From contig JAIKZQ010000042.1 in assembly GCA_024682075.1 (NCBI GenBank), forward strand, positions 16,746 to 80,745: a stretch of DNA of 64,000 bases, given 5' to 3'. Positions 34,137 to 43,321 of the stretch are shown in pieces (the stretch's first letter is position 1; every line of letters begins with the position of its first letter). A model generated the notes under the pieces. That model was not told where the DNA came from, searched no databases, and saw only the letters and a list, made by a program, of their open reading frames with translations. The stretch comes from Lachnospiraceae bacterium (lineage in GTDB: Bacteria; Bacillota; Clostridia; Lachnospirales; Lachnospiraceae). A program made the position numbers and the translations under genes.

Positions 34137-34880
34137 ATGGTAGACGTTAAGGACAGATGGGCACTGGTAACAGGCGGAACAAGGGGCATAGGAAGACTGG
34201 TGACTCTTTTTCTTGCCGAGAGAGGATGCAACATCATCCTGCAGAGCAGGAAAAAAGAGCATGCCGGGAAGGTCAAGGCCGAGGCCGAGGCTTTCGGAGT
34301 GCGCTGCATCCCGGTGGAGGCAGAACTTTCGGATCTTGACAGCGTAAGACGCATGCTCGATGAGATCGATTCTCTGGGCGTTTGTGTCGATATCATCATG
34401 AACAATGCCGGAATGCAGATTGCATACAGATCCGAGTGGCTGAAAACTCCGGATGAGGATTACACGAGCAGCTTTCTCATAAATACCACGTCTCCGATGA
34501 TGATCTGCTATCACTTCCTTCCCGGTATGATGGAAAGAGGATTCGGAAGGATCGTGAATACGACCAGCGGGATCGCGCTTGAGCCCGAGCAGGCGGGATA
34601 TTCAGCATCGAAGGCGGCTCTTAACAAAGTCACTATCGACATCGGATCCAAGCTTCAGGGAACCGATGTCATGATCAATCTTACCGATCCCGGATGGTGC
34701 AGGACGGATCTCGGAGGTCCCAATGCTCCCAATGCACCCGAGTCGGCGATACCCGGTGTCGTGGTCGGTGCGTTCGCGGATGACAGGAAATCAGGAAGGA
34801 TCTTCGGAGCCGGGCTTTTCTATGACATGACATTGGAAGAGGCGGTGGAGAAGGCACACTCCATGTGCAGTCCTTATTGA
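34137..34880 (+). CDS. Short-chain dehydrogenase/reductase
   Basis: A 247-residue Rossmann-fold oxidoreductase. It has the cofactor motif TGGTRGIGR near residue 13, NNAG near 85, and the catalytic YSASK near 150 with serine in NTTSGIA upstream. This is the classical SDR layout; R38 after the second strand (LQSRKK) suggests NADP(H). The start is ATG 34137 with GAGGAGG 6 bases upstream. It is the first gene of an operon with an epimerase, an iron alcohol dehydrogenase, a sugar isomerase and an FMN hydroxy-acid oxidase. The substrate, probably a sugar or sugar acid, is not known. Confidence 0.92.
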   Translation: MVDVKDRWALVTGGTRGIGRLVTLFLAERGCNIILQSRKKEHAGKVKAEAEAFGVRCIPVEAELSDLDSVRRMLDEIDSLGVCVDIIMNNAGMQIAYRSEWLKTPDEDYTSSFLINTTSPMMICYHFLPGMMERGFGRIVNTTSGIALEPEQAGYSASKAALNKVTIDIGSKLQGTDVMINLTDPGWCRTDLGGPNAPNAPESAIPGVVVGAFADDRKSGRIFGAGLFYDMTLEEAVEKAHSMCSPY

Positions 34881-34937
34881 ACGTATTAAGAACCTGACAA
34901 AGAAAACCGGCAAAGAAACCTGATGAAAGGGGAAAAC

Positions 34938-35972
34938 ATGAAAGCATTATTTATTGGCGGTACGGGGCAGATCAGCGCAGCTATAATCAGAAGACTTGCG
35001 GAGGATCCCGCATGGGAGGTCTGGCTTCTTAACAGGGGAAACAGACAGAAGGTTGTTCCCGAAGGAGTACATTCCATAAAGGCCGACATAAACGACGAGG
35101 CAGCAGTTCTTGAGGCCATAGGCGACATGAAGTTCGATACTGTATGTGAGTTCATCGGCTTTGTTCCCGAACAGGTCGAAAGAGACTACAGGCTGTTTAA
35201 GGGAAAGACCGGTCAGTATATCTACATCAGTTCAGCCTCGGCTTATCATAAGCCCGCTGCAAGCTATGTCATAACAGAAGGGACCGCTCTTGCAAATCCT
35301 CACTGGGAGTATTCGAGAAACAAGATCGCATGCGAGGAATTCCTTATGAAAAAATACAGGGAAGAGGGCTTCCCCGTAACCATCGTCAGACCCAGTCATA
35401 CATATGACGAAAGGAACGTGCCTCTCGGAGTGCACGGCAAAAACGGCTTCTGGCAGGTGATCAGGCGCATGCAGGAAGGAAAGCCTGTCATCATCCAGGG
35501 GGACGGAAGCTCGCTCTGGGCACTTACCTTCAATGAGGATTTTGCCATCGGATTTGCGGGACTCATGGCTAATCCGCATGCCATCGGTGAGGCATTCCAG
35601 ATCACCGGTGACGAGATCCTTACATGGGATCAGATCTACCAAACCATCGCAGATGCTTTGGGAGTGGAACTGAATGCCGTTCACGTGTCATCCGAATTCC
35701 TTTCTCAGGCAGGAGACAAGTACGGATTTGATTTCGAAGGATCGCTTCTCGGAGACAAGGCCGTTTCGGTCGTGTTCGACAATTCCAAGCTTAAGAGGAT
35801 AGTTCCTCAGATGACAACCTACATCCCCTTCAGCAAGGGAGTCAGGAGATCACTTGATTATGTGCTGTCGCATCCCGAAGAGTGTCAGAAGGAAGATCCC
35901 GAATTTGATGCATGGTGTGACAGGGTCATTGCGGCACTTGAAAAGGCAAAGGATGAGATCCTGAGCGTATGA
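34938..35972 (+). CDS. NAD-dependent epimerase/dehydratase-like protein
   Basis: A 344-residue extended-SDR protein. The N terminus ALFIGGTGQIS is the glycine-rich nucleotide-binding loop (GxxGxxS). The usual catalytic YxxxK is present as YSRNK near residue 125, with serines in YISSASAYH. In the family such enzymes act on nucleotide sugars or related compounds in the cytoplasm. The start at 34938 has AAGGGG 5 bases upstream; an in-frame ATG at 34923 lacks a site. It is second in the operon controlled from the AraC-SDR intergenic region. Confidence 0.88.
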   Translation: MKALFIGGTGQISAAIIRRLAEDPAWEVWLLNRGNRQKVVPEGVHSIKADINDEAAVLEAIGDMKFDTVCEFIGFVPEQVERDYRLFKGKTGQYIYISSASAYHKPAASYVITEGTALANPHWEYSRNKIACEEFLMKKYREEGFPVTIVRPSHTYDERNVPLGVHGKNGFWQVIRRMQEGKPVIIQGDGSSLWALTFNEDFAIGFAGLMANPHAIGEAFQITGDEILTWDQIYQTIADALGVELNAVHVSSEFLSQAGDKYGFDFEGSLLGDKAVSVVFDNSKLKRIVPQMTTYIPFSKGVRRSLDYVLSHPEECQKEDPEFDAWCDRVIAALEKAKDEILSV

Positions 35973-35999
35973 TCCCATAGACAGAAAGGAAAAAGAAAA

Positions 36000-37172
36000 A
36001 TGAACAACTTTACATTTTACAGCCCCACATATTTTGTGTTCGGAAAAGAAGAAGAAAACAGAGCAGGAGAAATGGTTAAAAGATTCGGCGGCACAAAGGT
36101 CCTGATCCACTATGGCGGCGGAAGCGTCGTAAGATCCGGACTGCTGGACCGTGTTAAGAAGAGCCTTGATGAGGCGCAGATAGCGTACGTCGAGCTGGGC
36201 GGAGTCAAGCCCAATCCCAGGAGCGGACTTGTCTATGAAGGCATCGATCTGTGCAGGAAGGAAAACGTGGATTTCATTCTGGCTGTCGGCGGCGGAAGCT
36301 CGATAGATTCTTCCAAGGCCATAGCAGCAGGCGTCCCGTATGACGGAGATTTCTGGGATTTTTATTCCGGAAAGAAGATCGAAAAAGCGCTTCCCGTCGG
36401 AACGATACTCACTATCGCGGCTGCCGGAAGCGAAGGCTCGGGTGATTCCGTCATCACCAACGAGAACGGGATGTATAAGCGCGGTACCGGAAGCGAAGCG
36501 ATCCGTCCCGTATTCTCCATTCTCAATCCCGAACTTACCGAGACGCTTCCGCCTTATCAGACCGCATGCGGCATCACGGATATCTGTGCTCACCTTATCG
36601 AAAGATACCTGACCAATACTCCGGACGTGGTGACCACGGACCGTCAGATCGAGGGACTTCTTCTTGCAATGATCGAGGAAGGTCCCAAGGCAATAGACAA
36701 GCCCGATGATTATGAAGCGCGTGCCAATATCATGTGGGCCGGTATGATGGCTCATAACAATTCATGCGGTGTCGGACGTTCCCAGGACTGGAACAGCCAC
36801 GAGATCGAGCATGAGCTCTCAGCTCTCTATGACTGCGCACACGGTGCGGGACTTGCAGTGACATTCCCCGCATATCTGGGTTATGTATGGAAGCATGATC
36901 CGGCCCGTCTGCGTCAGTTTGCCGTCAGAGTGTGGGGCGTTCCGGATGAAGGCGATGATGAATCGGTCATAAATGAGGGCATCGCACGTTTCAGAGCATT
37001 TCTTAAGAGGATCGGCATGCCTCAGACACTTGGTGAACTCGGCGGAACCGAAGCCGACATAGATAAGCTTGCACATTCCGCTGTTTACGGTAACGGAAGA
37101 GGCGGCAAGTTATACGGATTCGTTCACGTGGATGAAGAGGATGTGAAGAATATTTACAGACTGATGCTTTGA
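36000..37172 (+). CDS. Iron-containing alcohol dehydrogenase
   Basis: A 390-residue dehydrogenase of the Fe-ADH family (butanol dehydrogenase-like). It has the NAD(P) loop GGGSSIDSSKA near residue 97. Metal ligands are visible as D and H in DICAH and as two histidines 14 residues apart in SHEIEH and CAHGAG. The reaction is interconversion of an aldehyde or ketone with an alcohol. The length is typical. Within an operon of sugar-type enzymes it may reduce an aldehyde fragment released from the substrate, which is inference. Confidence 0.93.
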   Translation: MNNFTFYSPTYFVFGKEEENRAGEMVKRFGGTKVLIHYGGGSVVRSGLLDRVKKSLDEAQIAYVELGGVKPNPRSGLVYEGIDLCRKENVDFILAVGGGSSIDSSKAIAAGVPYDGDFWDFYSGKKIEKALPVGTILTIAAAGSEGSGDSVITNENGMYKRGTGSEAIRPVFSILNPELTETLPPYQTACGITDICAHLIERYLTNTPDVVTTDRQIEGLLLAMIEEGPKAIDKPDDYEARANIMWAGMMAHNNSCGVGRSQDWNSHEIEHELSALYDCAHGAGLAVTFPAYLGYVWKHDPARLRQFAVRVWGVPDEGDDESVINEGIARFRAFLKRIGMPQTLGELGGTEADIDKLAHSAVYGNGRGGKLYGFVHVDEEDVKNIYRLML

Positions 37173-37198
37173 TGTGAGCAAAAACGGAGGACCGGAAA

Positions 37199-38032
37199 AT
37201 GCGTCTTGGAACATCATCACCTCTGGCACACGGATCGCCGGAAGAATGGGCTGACAATCAGAAAAAGCTCGGATGCAGGGCAGTGGTATTCCCTGTCCAA
37301 AGCAATGAGAGTGAAGACAGGATCATCTCCTATAAGGAGGCTGCCGAAAAAAGCGGACTAATGATCGCGGAAGTGGGGATCTGGAGAAATGCGCTTTCGC
37401 CGGATCCGGATGAGCGCAAAAAGAATATGGATTACTGCGTAGAGCAGCTCCGTCTTGCGGACTTCCTCGGAGCAAGATGCGCGGTGAACGTGGCAGGAGC
37501 ATTCGGTCCGAGATGGGACGGTCATTACAGGGCAAATTTCACGCCCGAAGCCAGGAAAGAGACCGTGAAGATGGTCCGTGAGATCATAGACAGGGCGGAT
37601 GTGAAGAACACATATTTCACTCTCGAGCCCATGCCGTGGATGATACCTACAGGACCGAAGGATTACCTGAAGCTTCTGGACGAAGTGGAAAGGGAAAGAT
37701 TCGCGGTACATATGGATATCTTCAACATGATAAACAGTGCCGGGAGATATTTTGCCCCGGAGGAATTCGTTGATGAATGTGCGGAACTGCTCGGTGACAG
37801 GATAAAAAGCTGTCATATCAAGGATGTGCATCTTGCTGAGGAATTCACGTTCAGGCTCGAAGAGTGCGCTCCGGGTCAGGGAGAATTCCCTCTCAGATAC
37901 TATGCGGAGAAGATGAACTCCATAGATCCCGACATGCCCGTCATCCTCGAGCATCTGAGCAGTGATGAGGATTATCTGAAATACATGGGATACCTTAAGG
38001 AGGAATTGAATGGAATATACCAGACTTCGTGA
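37199..38032 (+). CDS. Sugar phosphate isomerase/epimerase-like TIM barrel
   Basis: A 277-residue protein of the xylose-isomerase-like TIM-barrel group. Metal-binding acidic residues are likely in FTLEPMPW (near residue 143), AVHMDIFNM (near 175), KSCHIKDVH (near 203) and VILEHL (near 260). It is preceded by GGAGG and overlaps the next gene by 23 bases. Family members isomerise or epimerise keto-sugars or inositol-like compounds. The exact substrate cannot be read from sequence. Confidence 0.88.
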   Translation: MRLGTSSPLAHGSPEEWADNQKKLGCRAVVFPVQSNESEDRIISYKEAAEKSGLMIAEVGIWRNALSPDPDERKKNMDYCVEQLRLADFLGARCAVNVAGAFGPRWDGHYRANFTPEARKETVKMVREIIDRADVKNTYFTLEPMPWMIPTGPKDYLKLLDEVERERFAVHMDIFNMINSAGRYFAPEEFVDECAELLGDRIKSCHIKDVHLAEEFTFRLEECAPGQGEFPLRYYAEKMNSIDPDMPVILEHLSSDEDYLKYMGYLKEELNGIYQTS

Positions 38033-38906
38033 TGCCAATATCATTAATGAGAAATACATGGATTCCATACTCATAGAGGAAAGGCTGATAGACTCCGTTG
38101 TTGCCGATATCGGCATAGATTTTCTGGGAGAGCATTTTGACAGCCCGGTGATGACGCCTGCCTTTTCTCATCTGGGTAATTACGCAGGCCGTGATCTGAC
38201 GGGACTTGAAGAGTATTCCATTGCTGCAGGGAATCTTAACATACTGAACTTTGTCGGCATGATGGAAAACGACATGTTCGCAAAGATCGCTGATACAGGT
38301 GCGAAGACTGTCAGGATCGTCAAGCCTTATGCAGACAACGGCAAGGTCAGAGACCAGTTCAGGTTCGCCGAGGAGGCGGGAGCTTTCGGAATAGGGATGG
38401 ACATAGATCACATCTTCGGAAATGACGGACTTGACGTGGTGGTCGGTGAGAAGATGGATGTACAGACTTTCGACATGCTGGCTTCATATGTGTCGGACAC
38501 CGGACTCCCGTTTTTCGTAAAGGGCGTGTTAAGCGCATCGGATGCGGTCAAGTGCGCCGAGTTCGGAGCGTCCGCCATAATCGTGAGCCATCATCACGGC
38601 AGGCTTCCCTATGCGGTTCCGCCCATGATGGCTCTTCCCGAAATAAATGATGCACTTGCCGGTAAAAATGTTAAAATAATAGTTGATTGCGGAATCGGAA
38701 GCGGTGCCGACGTATACAAGGCCCTGGCTCTCGGAGCAGATGCTGCGGCTGTCGGCAGATCGATGCTTCCCGATCTTGAAAAAGAAGGCACTCCCGGAGC
38801 AGAGCGTTTCATAAAGGGAGTTTCCGATGAGCTCAGGTATATCATGAGCTTCACGGGATTTTCATCCGTTGCCAAAATGGATGATTCCTGCCTGTATTTT
38901 ACATGA
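38010..38906 (+). CDS. FMN-dependent alpha-hydroxy-acid dehydrogenase-like protein
   Basis: A 298-residue TIM-barrel protein related to lactate oxidase and glycolate oxidase. The FMN-phosphate region is visible as VDCGIGSGADVYKALALGA, and the lysine in FFVKGVLSASDA fits the flavin-binding position. The usual catalytic block SNHGGRQ reads SHHHGRL, so the active-site histidine and arginine are kept but the surroundings differ. It is shorter than the typical 350-residue enzymes. It overlaps the isomerase gene and ends the five-gene operon. Confidence 0.85.
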   Translation: MEYTRLRDANIINEKYMDSILIEERLIDSVVADIGIDFLGEHFDSPVMTPAFSHLGNYAGRDLTGLEEYSIAAGNLNILNFVGMMENDMFAKIADTGAKTVRIVKPYADNGKVRDQFRFAEEAGAFGIGMDIDHIFGNDGLDVVVGEKMDVQTFDMLASYVSDTGLPFFVKGVLSASDAVKCAEFGASAIIVSHHHGRLPYAVPPMMALPEINDALAGKNVKIIVDCGIGSGADVYKALALGADAAAVGRSMLPDLEKEGTPGAERFIKGVSDELRYIMSFTGFSSVAKMDDSCLYFT

Positions 38907-38919
38907 TGGGTGCGAATTA

Positions 38920-39840
38920 ATGACTGACAAGCTTAAAGAGATAGTTAATGAGTATTTCGTTGGAAATGAGAAGGTCGTTGAGAACGTTCTCATATGCATG
39001 CTGGCAGGCGGACATGTCCTGATAGAGGATGTTCCCGGCGTCGGCAAGACCACGCTTGTCAAGACCCTCGCCGCGGCAGTTGACCTTGATTTCGGACGCA
39101 TACAGTTCACTCCCGACACGCTTCCTTCGGACGTGACGGGAGTGTCAATGCTTAACATGAAGACAGGACAGTTCGAGTATAGGGAAGGCTCCGTCATGCA
39201 CCAGATAATCCTGGCTGACGAGATCAACAGGACATCTCCCAAGACTCAGTCTGCTCTGCTTGAAGCAATGGCTGAAGGCCATGTGACGGTTGATGATAAG
39301 AGCTACGATCTTCCGAGGCCTTTCATGATCATCGCCACCCAGAACCCTGTGGAATTTGCCGGAACATATCCTCTTCCCGAGGCACAGCTTGACCGTTTCA
39401 TGATGAAGCTTTCGATAGGTTATCCCACTCCCGAAAACGAGATCCTGATCACCAGGAGATTTCTTGAGGGGAAGACCAGTGACAAGATAAAAAGTGTTGT
39501 CAGCTCTTCGCAGCTTCTAAAGATGATGGATGAAGTCCGCGATGTGAAGATCGCAGACAATGTCCTCAAATATGCGGGAGATATCATAGGGCTTACCAGA
39601 ACCGAGAAAAGGTTCGTGATGGGCGTAAGCTCACGTGCGATGATAATGATGGTACAGGCCGCAAGGGCTCGTGCTTATCTGTACGGAAGGGAGTTCGTCA
39701 CTCCGGATGATGTCAAGGCTGTTGCCGTTAATACTCTGCATCACAGAGTATCTCTTTCCTATGATGCAAGGATCTCCGGCGAGAGTGTCGATCAGGTGAT
39801 CTATTCGGATGTTCTGAAGGCCAAGGTGCCTATGGTGTGA
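38920..39840 (+). CDS. MoxR-family AAA+ ATPase
   Basis: A 306-residue ATPase with Walker A EDVPGVGKTTLVK near residue 36, Walker B ILADEINR near 100, and the MoxR blocks TQNPVEFAGTYPLPEAQLDR and a C-terminal lid (FVMGVSSRAM). MoxR proteins act as chaperones that load cofactors or activate partners, and are usually encoded with DUF58 and transglutaminase proteins, exactly as here. The start ATG 38920 lies 14 bases after the previous stop; the longer frame runs into the oxidase gene and was rejected. Confidence 0.95.
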   Translation: MTDKLKEIVNEYFVGNEKVVENVLICMLAGGHVLIEDVPGVGKTTLVKTLAAAVDLDFGRIQFTPDTLPSDVTGVSMLNMKTGQFEYREGSVMHQIILADEINRTSPKTQSALLEAMAEGHVTVDDKSYDLPRPFMIIATQNPVEFAGTYPLPEAQLDRFMMKLSIGYPTPENEILITRRFLEGKTSDKIKSVVSSSQLLKMMDEVRDVKIADNVLKYAGDIIGLTRTEKRFVMGVSSRAMIMMVQAARARAYLYGREFVTPDDVKAVAVNTLHHRVSLSYDARISGESVDQVIYSDVLKAKVPMV

Positions 39841-39841
39841 T

Positions 39842-41002
39842 ATGCGCAGAAACGGTTACATAGCCATCGGGCTGTTTGTTTTATCACTCATCATCATATC
39901 GAATATAGGGGGGCCGGCTTCGTACGGCTTTTTCTTTTTTACTCTTTTCGTGCCTCTTGTCTCTTTTATCTATACGATCCTGGTCTATGTCCGCTTCAAG
40001 ATATATCAGAGCATCGATACAAGGACCATCACTGCGGGAAGTGCCGTTCCGTTTTATTTCACTCTTCAGAACGAAGATCTTTTTACCCACTCGGGAGTAA
40101 AGACTCATTATTTTTCCGATTTTTCGAACATAAGCGACCTTGAGGATGAGGAGTATGAACTGATGCCGCATACGGGCATCAGACGCGAAACGCTCCTTGT
40201 CTGCAGATACAGGGGAGAGTATGAAGTGGGGATAAAGAGCGTGACGGTCACGGATTTCCTGCGTCTGTTCTCGATCACTTTTAAGAACCGGGAAACGCTT
40301 AAGGCCATAGTCCTTCCCCGGCTTGAGATCCTTCCCGATTCACTGACAATGGAAAATATCACGGATCCCGAAGTGTCTGCTTCACGCGACAGAAAGGCTC
40401 CTGACATTCCCGTCAGAGAGTACGTTCCCGGAGATGATGTCAGGTTCATTAACTGGAAAGCTACTGCCCGAACCGGAAAACCTCAGGTTAAGACATTCAC
40501 CGGAGAAAGAGCTCCTTCATTCAGGATCATCATGGATTCCTGCAGATATTCCGAAAAACCGGAAGATCATCTTCCTTTGGAAAACAAGATACTCGAGACC
40601 GTTCTTGCGCTCGGCTATTTCCTGACGGAAAAAGGAATGAACGTGAGCGTATGTGCATTTAATGAAAAACTCATCAGGTATTCGGTAAAGCCGGATGACG
40701 GATTTGAGGATTTCTATAATGCAATGGCCGGATTTGCGTTCAGGAAAAGCAATGACACAAAAAGGCTTTTCGACGGGCTCGAATCGGACGGATCCGTCAC
40801 GGAATGTTCTTCGGTCATATATGTGCTTCATGAATGGAGCGATGCCGCAAGGGTATATTCCGAAAGGCTTAAGGGGTGCTCCGTGCATCAGATGCTGTAC
40901 CTTGTCACGGACAGTCAGGATAAGCTGTATGCGGAGGCAGATGCATCCATGGGCATCATGAAGATCGGATACGAGGACCGGATAAGTGAGGTGCTCGGAT
41001 GA
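39842..41002 (+). CDS. DUF58 domain membrane protein
   Basis: A 386-residue protein. Two membrane helices at residues 4-50 precede a beta-rich region and the DUF58 core, recognised by the block VREYVPGDDVRFINWKATAR near residue 190. A von Willebrand-like C-terminal region follows. DUF58 proteins are constant partners of MoxR ATPases and are thought to work in cell-envelope processes. The start lies one base after the moxR stop, and the stop overlaps the transglutaminase start (ATGA), so the three are translated together. Confidence 0.93.
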   Translation: MRRNGYIAIGLFVLSLIIISNIGGPASYGFFFFTLFVPLVSFIYTILVYVRFKIYQSIDTRTITAGSAVPFYFTLQNEDLFTHSGVKTHYFSDFSNISDLEDEEYELMPHTGIRRETLLVCRYRGEYEVGIKSVTVTDFLRLFSITFKNRETLKAIVLPRLEILPDSLTMENITDPEVSASRDRKAPDIPVREYVPGDDVRFINWKATARTGKPQVKTFTGERAPSFRIIMDSCRYSEKPEDHLPLENKILETVLALGYFLTEKGMNVSVCAFNEKLIRYSVKPDDGFEDFYNAMAGFAFRKSNDTKRLFDGLESDGSVTECSSVIYVLHEWSDAARVYSERLKGCSVHQMLYLVTDSQDKLYAEADASMGIMKIGYEDRISEVLG

Positions 41003-43251
41003 TCGTTTTATTCCATGAGATCATTTACATAACAGTGCTCTCAACAGGGATGCTCGCATTTTTCATGCCTTTTTTGGGATATGAAGATGCGGGACTTTTG
41101 ATCGTCATTCTTTCTGCATTGACGGCCTCGGCCCCCGCACTTTTCAAAAAGAGCAGCTGGATGGGAAAACTTGTCATGACGGGCGTGCTCATAGCCCTGA
41201 TCATTGCGGGTGTGCTACTTGGCAGGAATGAATCCTTCAGGGCATTTTTCGCTGTTCATACGGAGTGGGTGCCGGTCCTGGTCATTGCGATATGTGCGTT
41301 TTTTGCAGGTGAGATCTCATCGCATTTTGCGCCGGCAAGGATCGTCTTTTCCGTATTGTTTGCCGGTGGCATTATCGCCGCGGTGGCGCTTGATGCGGTG
41401 ATCGGCAAGCTGCTTGTTGTGTGCGTGCTTGCATATGTCCTCCTTGCGCTTATCGAAGAGATACAGAGAAGATGGGTCAAATCGGGATATACGGACGGGA
41501 AAAAGCATCTGGTGTATGTCATGGTCTTCGTGGTGCTTGCAATGGTGCCGGTCCTTCTTTTGCCTGCACCGGACGATCCGTATGACTGGGAATTGTTCAA
41601 GAGGATATACAAGTCGGTATCGGAATCTTTCAGTGAATTCGGAAGAAAGTTTTCGTCGGACGGGGTATATGATCCTGCCAATGTCGTGATCGGTTTTACC
41701 GGAAGAGGAGATCTTCACGGGAATGTCAATCATGCAAATGACGAGGCGATGAATCTGATAGACATGTCGAATCTCATCAAGGGCGTCAGGCTTGACGGAA
41801 GGAGCTTTGATGCTTTTGACGGGATGTCATGGACTGATGGCGATCTGTCGGAAGATGCGGATGAACTTCTGGATACGGTTGCATTTCTTGCGACGGTGAA
41901 CGGCTATGCCGAAAATCCCGACGATTACTATCGCAGGAATACTTTCAGGATATCTTATGAGGGGATATCGACACCGTATGTTTTCACTCCTCTCAAGTCC
42001 GTGGTCGGCAGGGACGGCACAGGGGAGTTCATCACGTATTCGGGCGGTGATATCATCTGGGCCGATGAGAAGAATGTTCTAGGCGAATACTGGGTCACCC
42101 TTTACAGGATGAATACCGCCAATCGTGTTTTTGATGAAATGATAGAGAGTGTAACGGTCCCGGACAGGGAGGCATTCGATGCCCGGCTGGAGGAACTGTC
42201 TTTGTCCGGGCAGGAAGGACTTACATACGAGGATTATCTAAGGCACGCCGCCCGGATCCGCGAGCTATACACCGATGCGCCGGAGATCTCGGATGAGCTG
42301 GACGAATATCTGCAGCGGATCTATGAAGGGGCCGATACCATAACGGAGAAGATGAACAGGCTCTGCAGGGAACTTGCCTCTTATGAATATACCGATCGCC
42401 CCGGAGACATGCCCGAATATGTTACGGATGCTTCATCCATGCTTGATTACTTCATGCTCGAGTCGAGGCGGGGGTATTGTTCATATTTTGCAACGGCATT
42501 TGTGCTTCTTGCGCGTAATGAGGGATTACCCGCAAGATATGTCCAGGGATATCTGGTCCCCACAGGCGGTGCGAGGAATGTCACGGTCTATACTTATATG
42601 GCTCATGCATGGCCCGAAGTATACTATGAGGGCATCGGCTGGATCGCCTATGAACCGACACCCGGGATGGGCACTTATGATTACTGGAGAACCGAGGCTG
42701 AAAACCTTGCCCTTAATCAGGGCGTTTCGGCCGGTTATCCCGGAATGCGGGAAGAGGAAGAAGGATCACAGCAGGAAGCGGTCAACCCCGAGGAGGAAGA
42801 GGAGGAGAAGATACGCATTCCCGTCCGCGTGATAGTCATTCCCATCGTGACCGGCCTTAGCTTTATCGTGATGTTTTTCATAATCGGAAATGTTGTGATG
42901 GCTATGCTGTTTAGAAAAAAGAGCATAGCCGAGCGCTTTGAGATACTTTGCAGGCAGGACATGAACCTGCTCAGGATACTTGGCTTCGGAATCACCCGGG
43001 GCGAGACTCTTTCCGAGTTCGAAAAAAGGATAGGTGATGAGGCGGGACCCGAGCTGGCGGAATTCGTGGAGGATATGACCGGATATCTGTATGCCGGAAA
43101 TATAGAGCTTGAGGAACCCGAAATACGCGCAATGAAGTATAAATCGGCCCTTCTTTCAAGGCTCAGAAAGGAAAATTTCCTGAAATATGCGGGTTTTTAT
43201 CTCGGACTTCAAAGCGGAGGACGGGTTAAGGGTTGCACTGGTGAAAATTGA
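40999..43251 (+). CDS. Transglutaminase-like membrane protein (TgpA-type)
   Basis: A 750-residue protein. Seven or so helices fill residues 1-200. A large extracellular part holds the transglutaminase core: C494 in RRGYCSYFATAF, H536 in MAHAWPEVYYEG and E552 in YEPTPG, where many relatives have aspartate. Another helix near 615-640 and a cytoplasmic C-terminal helical domain follow. An acidic stretch of glutamates lies just before that helix. It resembles TgpA-like proteins encoded with MoxR and DUF58, probably a cysteine protease or crosslinking enzyme acting outside the cell. The substrate is unknown. Confidence 0.92.
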   Translation: MIVLFHEIIYITVLSTGMLAFFMPFLGYEDAGLLIVILSALTASAPALFKKSSWMGKLVMTGVLIALIIAGVLLGRNESFRAFFAVHTEWVPVLVIAICAFFAGEISSHFAPARIVFSVLFAGGIIAAVALDAVIGKLLVVCVLAYVLLALIEEIQRRWVKSGYTDGKKHLVYVMVFVVLAMVPVLLLPAPDDPYDWELFKRIYKSVSESFSEFGRKFSSDGVYDPANVVIGFTGRGDLHGNVNHANDEAMNLIDMSNLIKGVRLDGRSFDAFDGMSWTDGDLSEDADELLDTVAFLATVNGYAENPDDYYRRNTFRISYEGISTPYVFTPLKSVVGRDGTGEFITYSGGDIIWADEKNVLGEYWVTLYRMNTANRVFDEMIESVTVPDREAFDARLEELSLSGQEGLTYEDYLRHAARIRELYTDAPEISDELDEYLQRIYEGADTITEKMNRLCRELASYEYTDRPGDMPEYVTDASSMLDYFMLESRRGYCSYFATAFVLLARNEGLPARYVQGYLVPTGGARNVTVYTYMAHAWPEVYYEGIGWIAYEPTPGMGTYDYWRTEAENLALNQGVSAGYPGMREEEEGSQQEAVNPEEEEEEKIRIPVRVIVIPIVTGLSFIVMFFIIGNVVMAMLFRKKSIAERFEILCRQDMNLLRILGFGITRGETLSEFEKRIGDEAGPELAEFVEDMTGYLYAGNIELEEPEIRAMKYKSALLSRLRKENFLKYAGFYLGLQSGGRVKGCTGEN

Positions 43252-43321
43252 TGATAAAATGGAAGGGTAAGCTCTCTGAGACGGCAAAGGTCTCGAAATC
43301 TATTCAAGGAAGGTTGACAAA

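Noticed and set aside
35850..36755. 301-codon minus-strand frame under the iron alcohol dehydrogenase
   Set aside because: The + strand has intact metal and cofactor motifs across the same span; the antisense protein is rich in histidine, isoleucine and cysteine without domain pattern.
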